DNA from: Treponema sp.
Lineage (GTDB): Bacteria; Spirochaetota; Spirochaetia; Treponematales; Breznakiellaceae
Assembly: GCA_031281685.1 (NCBI GenBank)
Contig: JAITFA010000155.1
Coordinates: forward strand, 1-7,066
Direction: 5' to 3'
Length of the DNA: 7,066 bases
In this document: piece after piece, positions 6,758 through 7,066 of the stretch
Position numbering within the stretch: the stretch's first letter is position 1
Layout of the letters: every line of letters begins with the position of its first letter
The notes under the pieces: generated by a model
Seen by the model: only the letters and a program-made list of their open reading frames with translations
What the model was told of the DNA's origin: nothing
The model's database searches: none
Program-made: the position numbers and the translations under genes

Positions 6758-6827
6758 TTTAACCGTGCTGCCGGCTCACTCCTGACAGCATTGTTAAGGC
6801 GCTTCTAACCGTGCTGTCGGCGCGCCT
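6758..6827. repeat. Cluster of imperfect direct and inverted repeats after the second kinase
   Basis: TAACCGTGCTGCCGGC (6760-6775) recurs as TAACCGTGCTGTCGGC (6806-6821), 15 of 16 bases alike and 46 bp apart. Between them, 6781-6797 is an inverted, diverged copy, pairing TTAAC with GTTAA and TGCTG with CAGCA. AGGCGC (6797-6802) also pairs perfectly with GCGCCT (6822-6827). The region can fold into one of two competing hairpins just after the stop codon at 6746. There is no T-run, so factor-independent termination is uncertain. It may protect the 3' end of the kinase message. Confidence 0.65.
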
Positions 6828-6831
6828 CAGT

Positions 6832-7066
6832 ATGGGGTTTCTACCCCGTTGCATGGGCTAGAAACCCCATCACATGGGGTAAACGAGTCCACTACATGGG
6901 GGTAAAAAGCCCACCACATGGGGTAAATGACCCCATTGTATGGGGGTAAAAACCTCACCGCATGGGGTAAAAACCCCATTGTATGGGCTAGAAACCCCAT
7001 TACATGGGGTAAACGAGTCCACTACATGGGGTAAAAACCCCATCGCGTGGGGTAAACGAGTCCACT
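6832..7066. repeat. Tandem array of 21/22-bp palindromic repeats, running off the right edge
   Basis: Eleven units begin at 6832, 6853, 6874, 6896, 6918, 6940, 6962, 6983, 7004, 7026 and 7047, spaced 21 or 22 bp. The best form is ATGGGGTAAAAACCCCAT (exact at 6962 and 7026), a 7-bp inverted repeat around AAAA followed by 3-4 spacer bases. Units at 6832, 6853, 6918, 6962, 6983 and 7026 keep both arms, whereas 6874, 6896, 6940, 7004 and 7047 have a degraded second arm. Because arms alternate, each CCCCAT arm can also pair with the ATGGGG of the next unit across 3-4 bases. The mixed period and stops exclude a repeat protein. Spacing is far too short for a CRISPR array. Confidence 0.95.

Noticed and set aside
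6832..7066. CRISPR array
   Set aside because: The repeats are contiguous 21/22-bp units with 3-4 bases between palindromes. There are no unique spacers of about 30 bp and no cas genes.

Overview
This window holds a compact carbohydrate-catabolism locus of an anaerobic-looking bacterium of moderate GC content. Ordinary Shine-Dalgarno sites (AAGGAGG, AAGGAG, GGGAG) precede the genes. The family mix is an orphan NarL-type response regulator, a Bacteroides/Clostridia-like second FGGY kinase and a Gfo/Idh plus TIM-barrel pair. This, with long non-coding tandem arrays in the gaps, would fit a gut spirochaete (Treponema-like) or a fermentative Firmicute. The taxonomic guess is an inference and is weak.

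Layout: positions 1-299 are a non-coding tandem array with a 42-bp unit built from two diverged 21-bp halves. It runs off the left edge. On the minus strand a two-gene operon follows, transcribed right to left: a Gfo/Idh/MocA oxidoreductase (1423-2595) and then a sugar-phosphate isomerase/epimerase-like TIM-barrel protein (342-1334). A 158-bp AT-rich divergent region (2596-2753) separates it from a plus-strand NarL/FixJ-type response regulator (2754-3476). Next come two tandem plus-strand FGGY kinases. The first (3571-5094) is a xylulokinase. The second (5148-6746) belongs to a separate FGGY branch that I associate with non-classical L-ribulokinases. Downstream are a cluster of imperfect inverted repeats (6758-6827) and an 11-unit array of 21/22-bp palindromic repeats (6832-7066) that runs off the right edge.

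How the genes may work together: the two kinases would feed D-xylulose and probably L-ribulose (or another ketopentose) into the pentose phosphate pathway. The matching isomerases, the epimerase and any transporter are not in the window. The oxidoreductase/TIM-barrel pair resembles systems that oxidise a sugar or glycoside and then epimerise or cleave the keto-sugar. The response regulator has no partner kinase here and sits between the two transcription units, so it could control one or both.

The genes belong to known families. The least explained material is the non-coding repeat DNA at both edges. Both arrays lie at the 3' side of an operon, both have a period of about 21 bp (two helical turns), and both carry conserved palindromes. 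The right-hand array can fold each arm with either neighbour.
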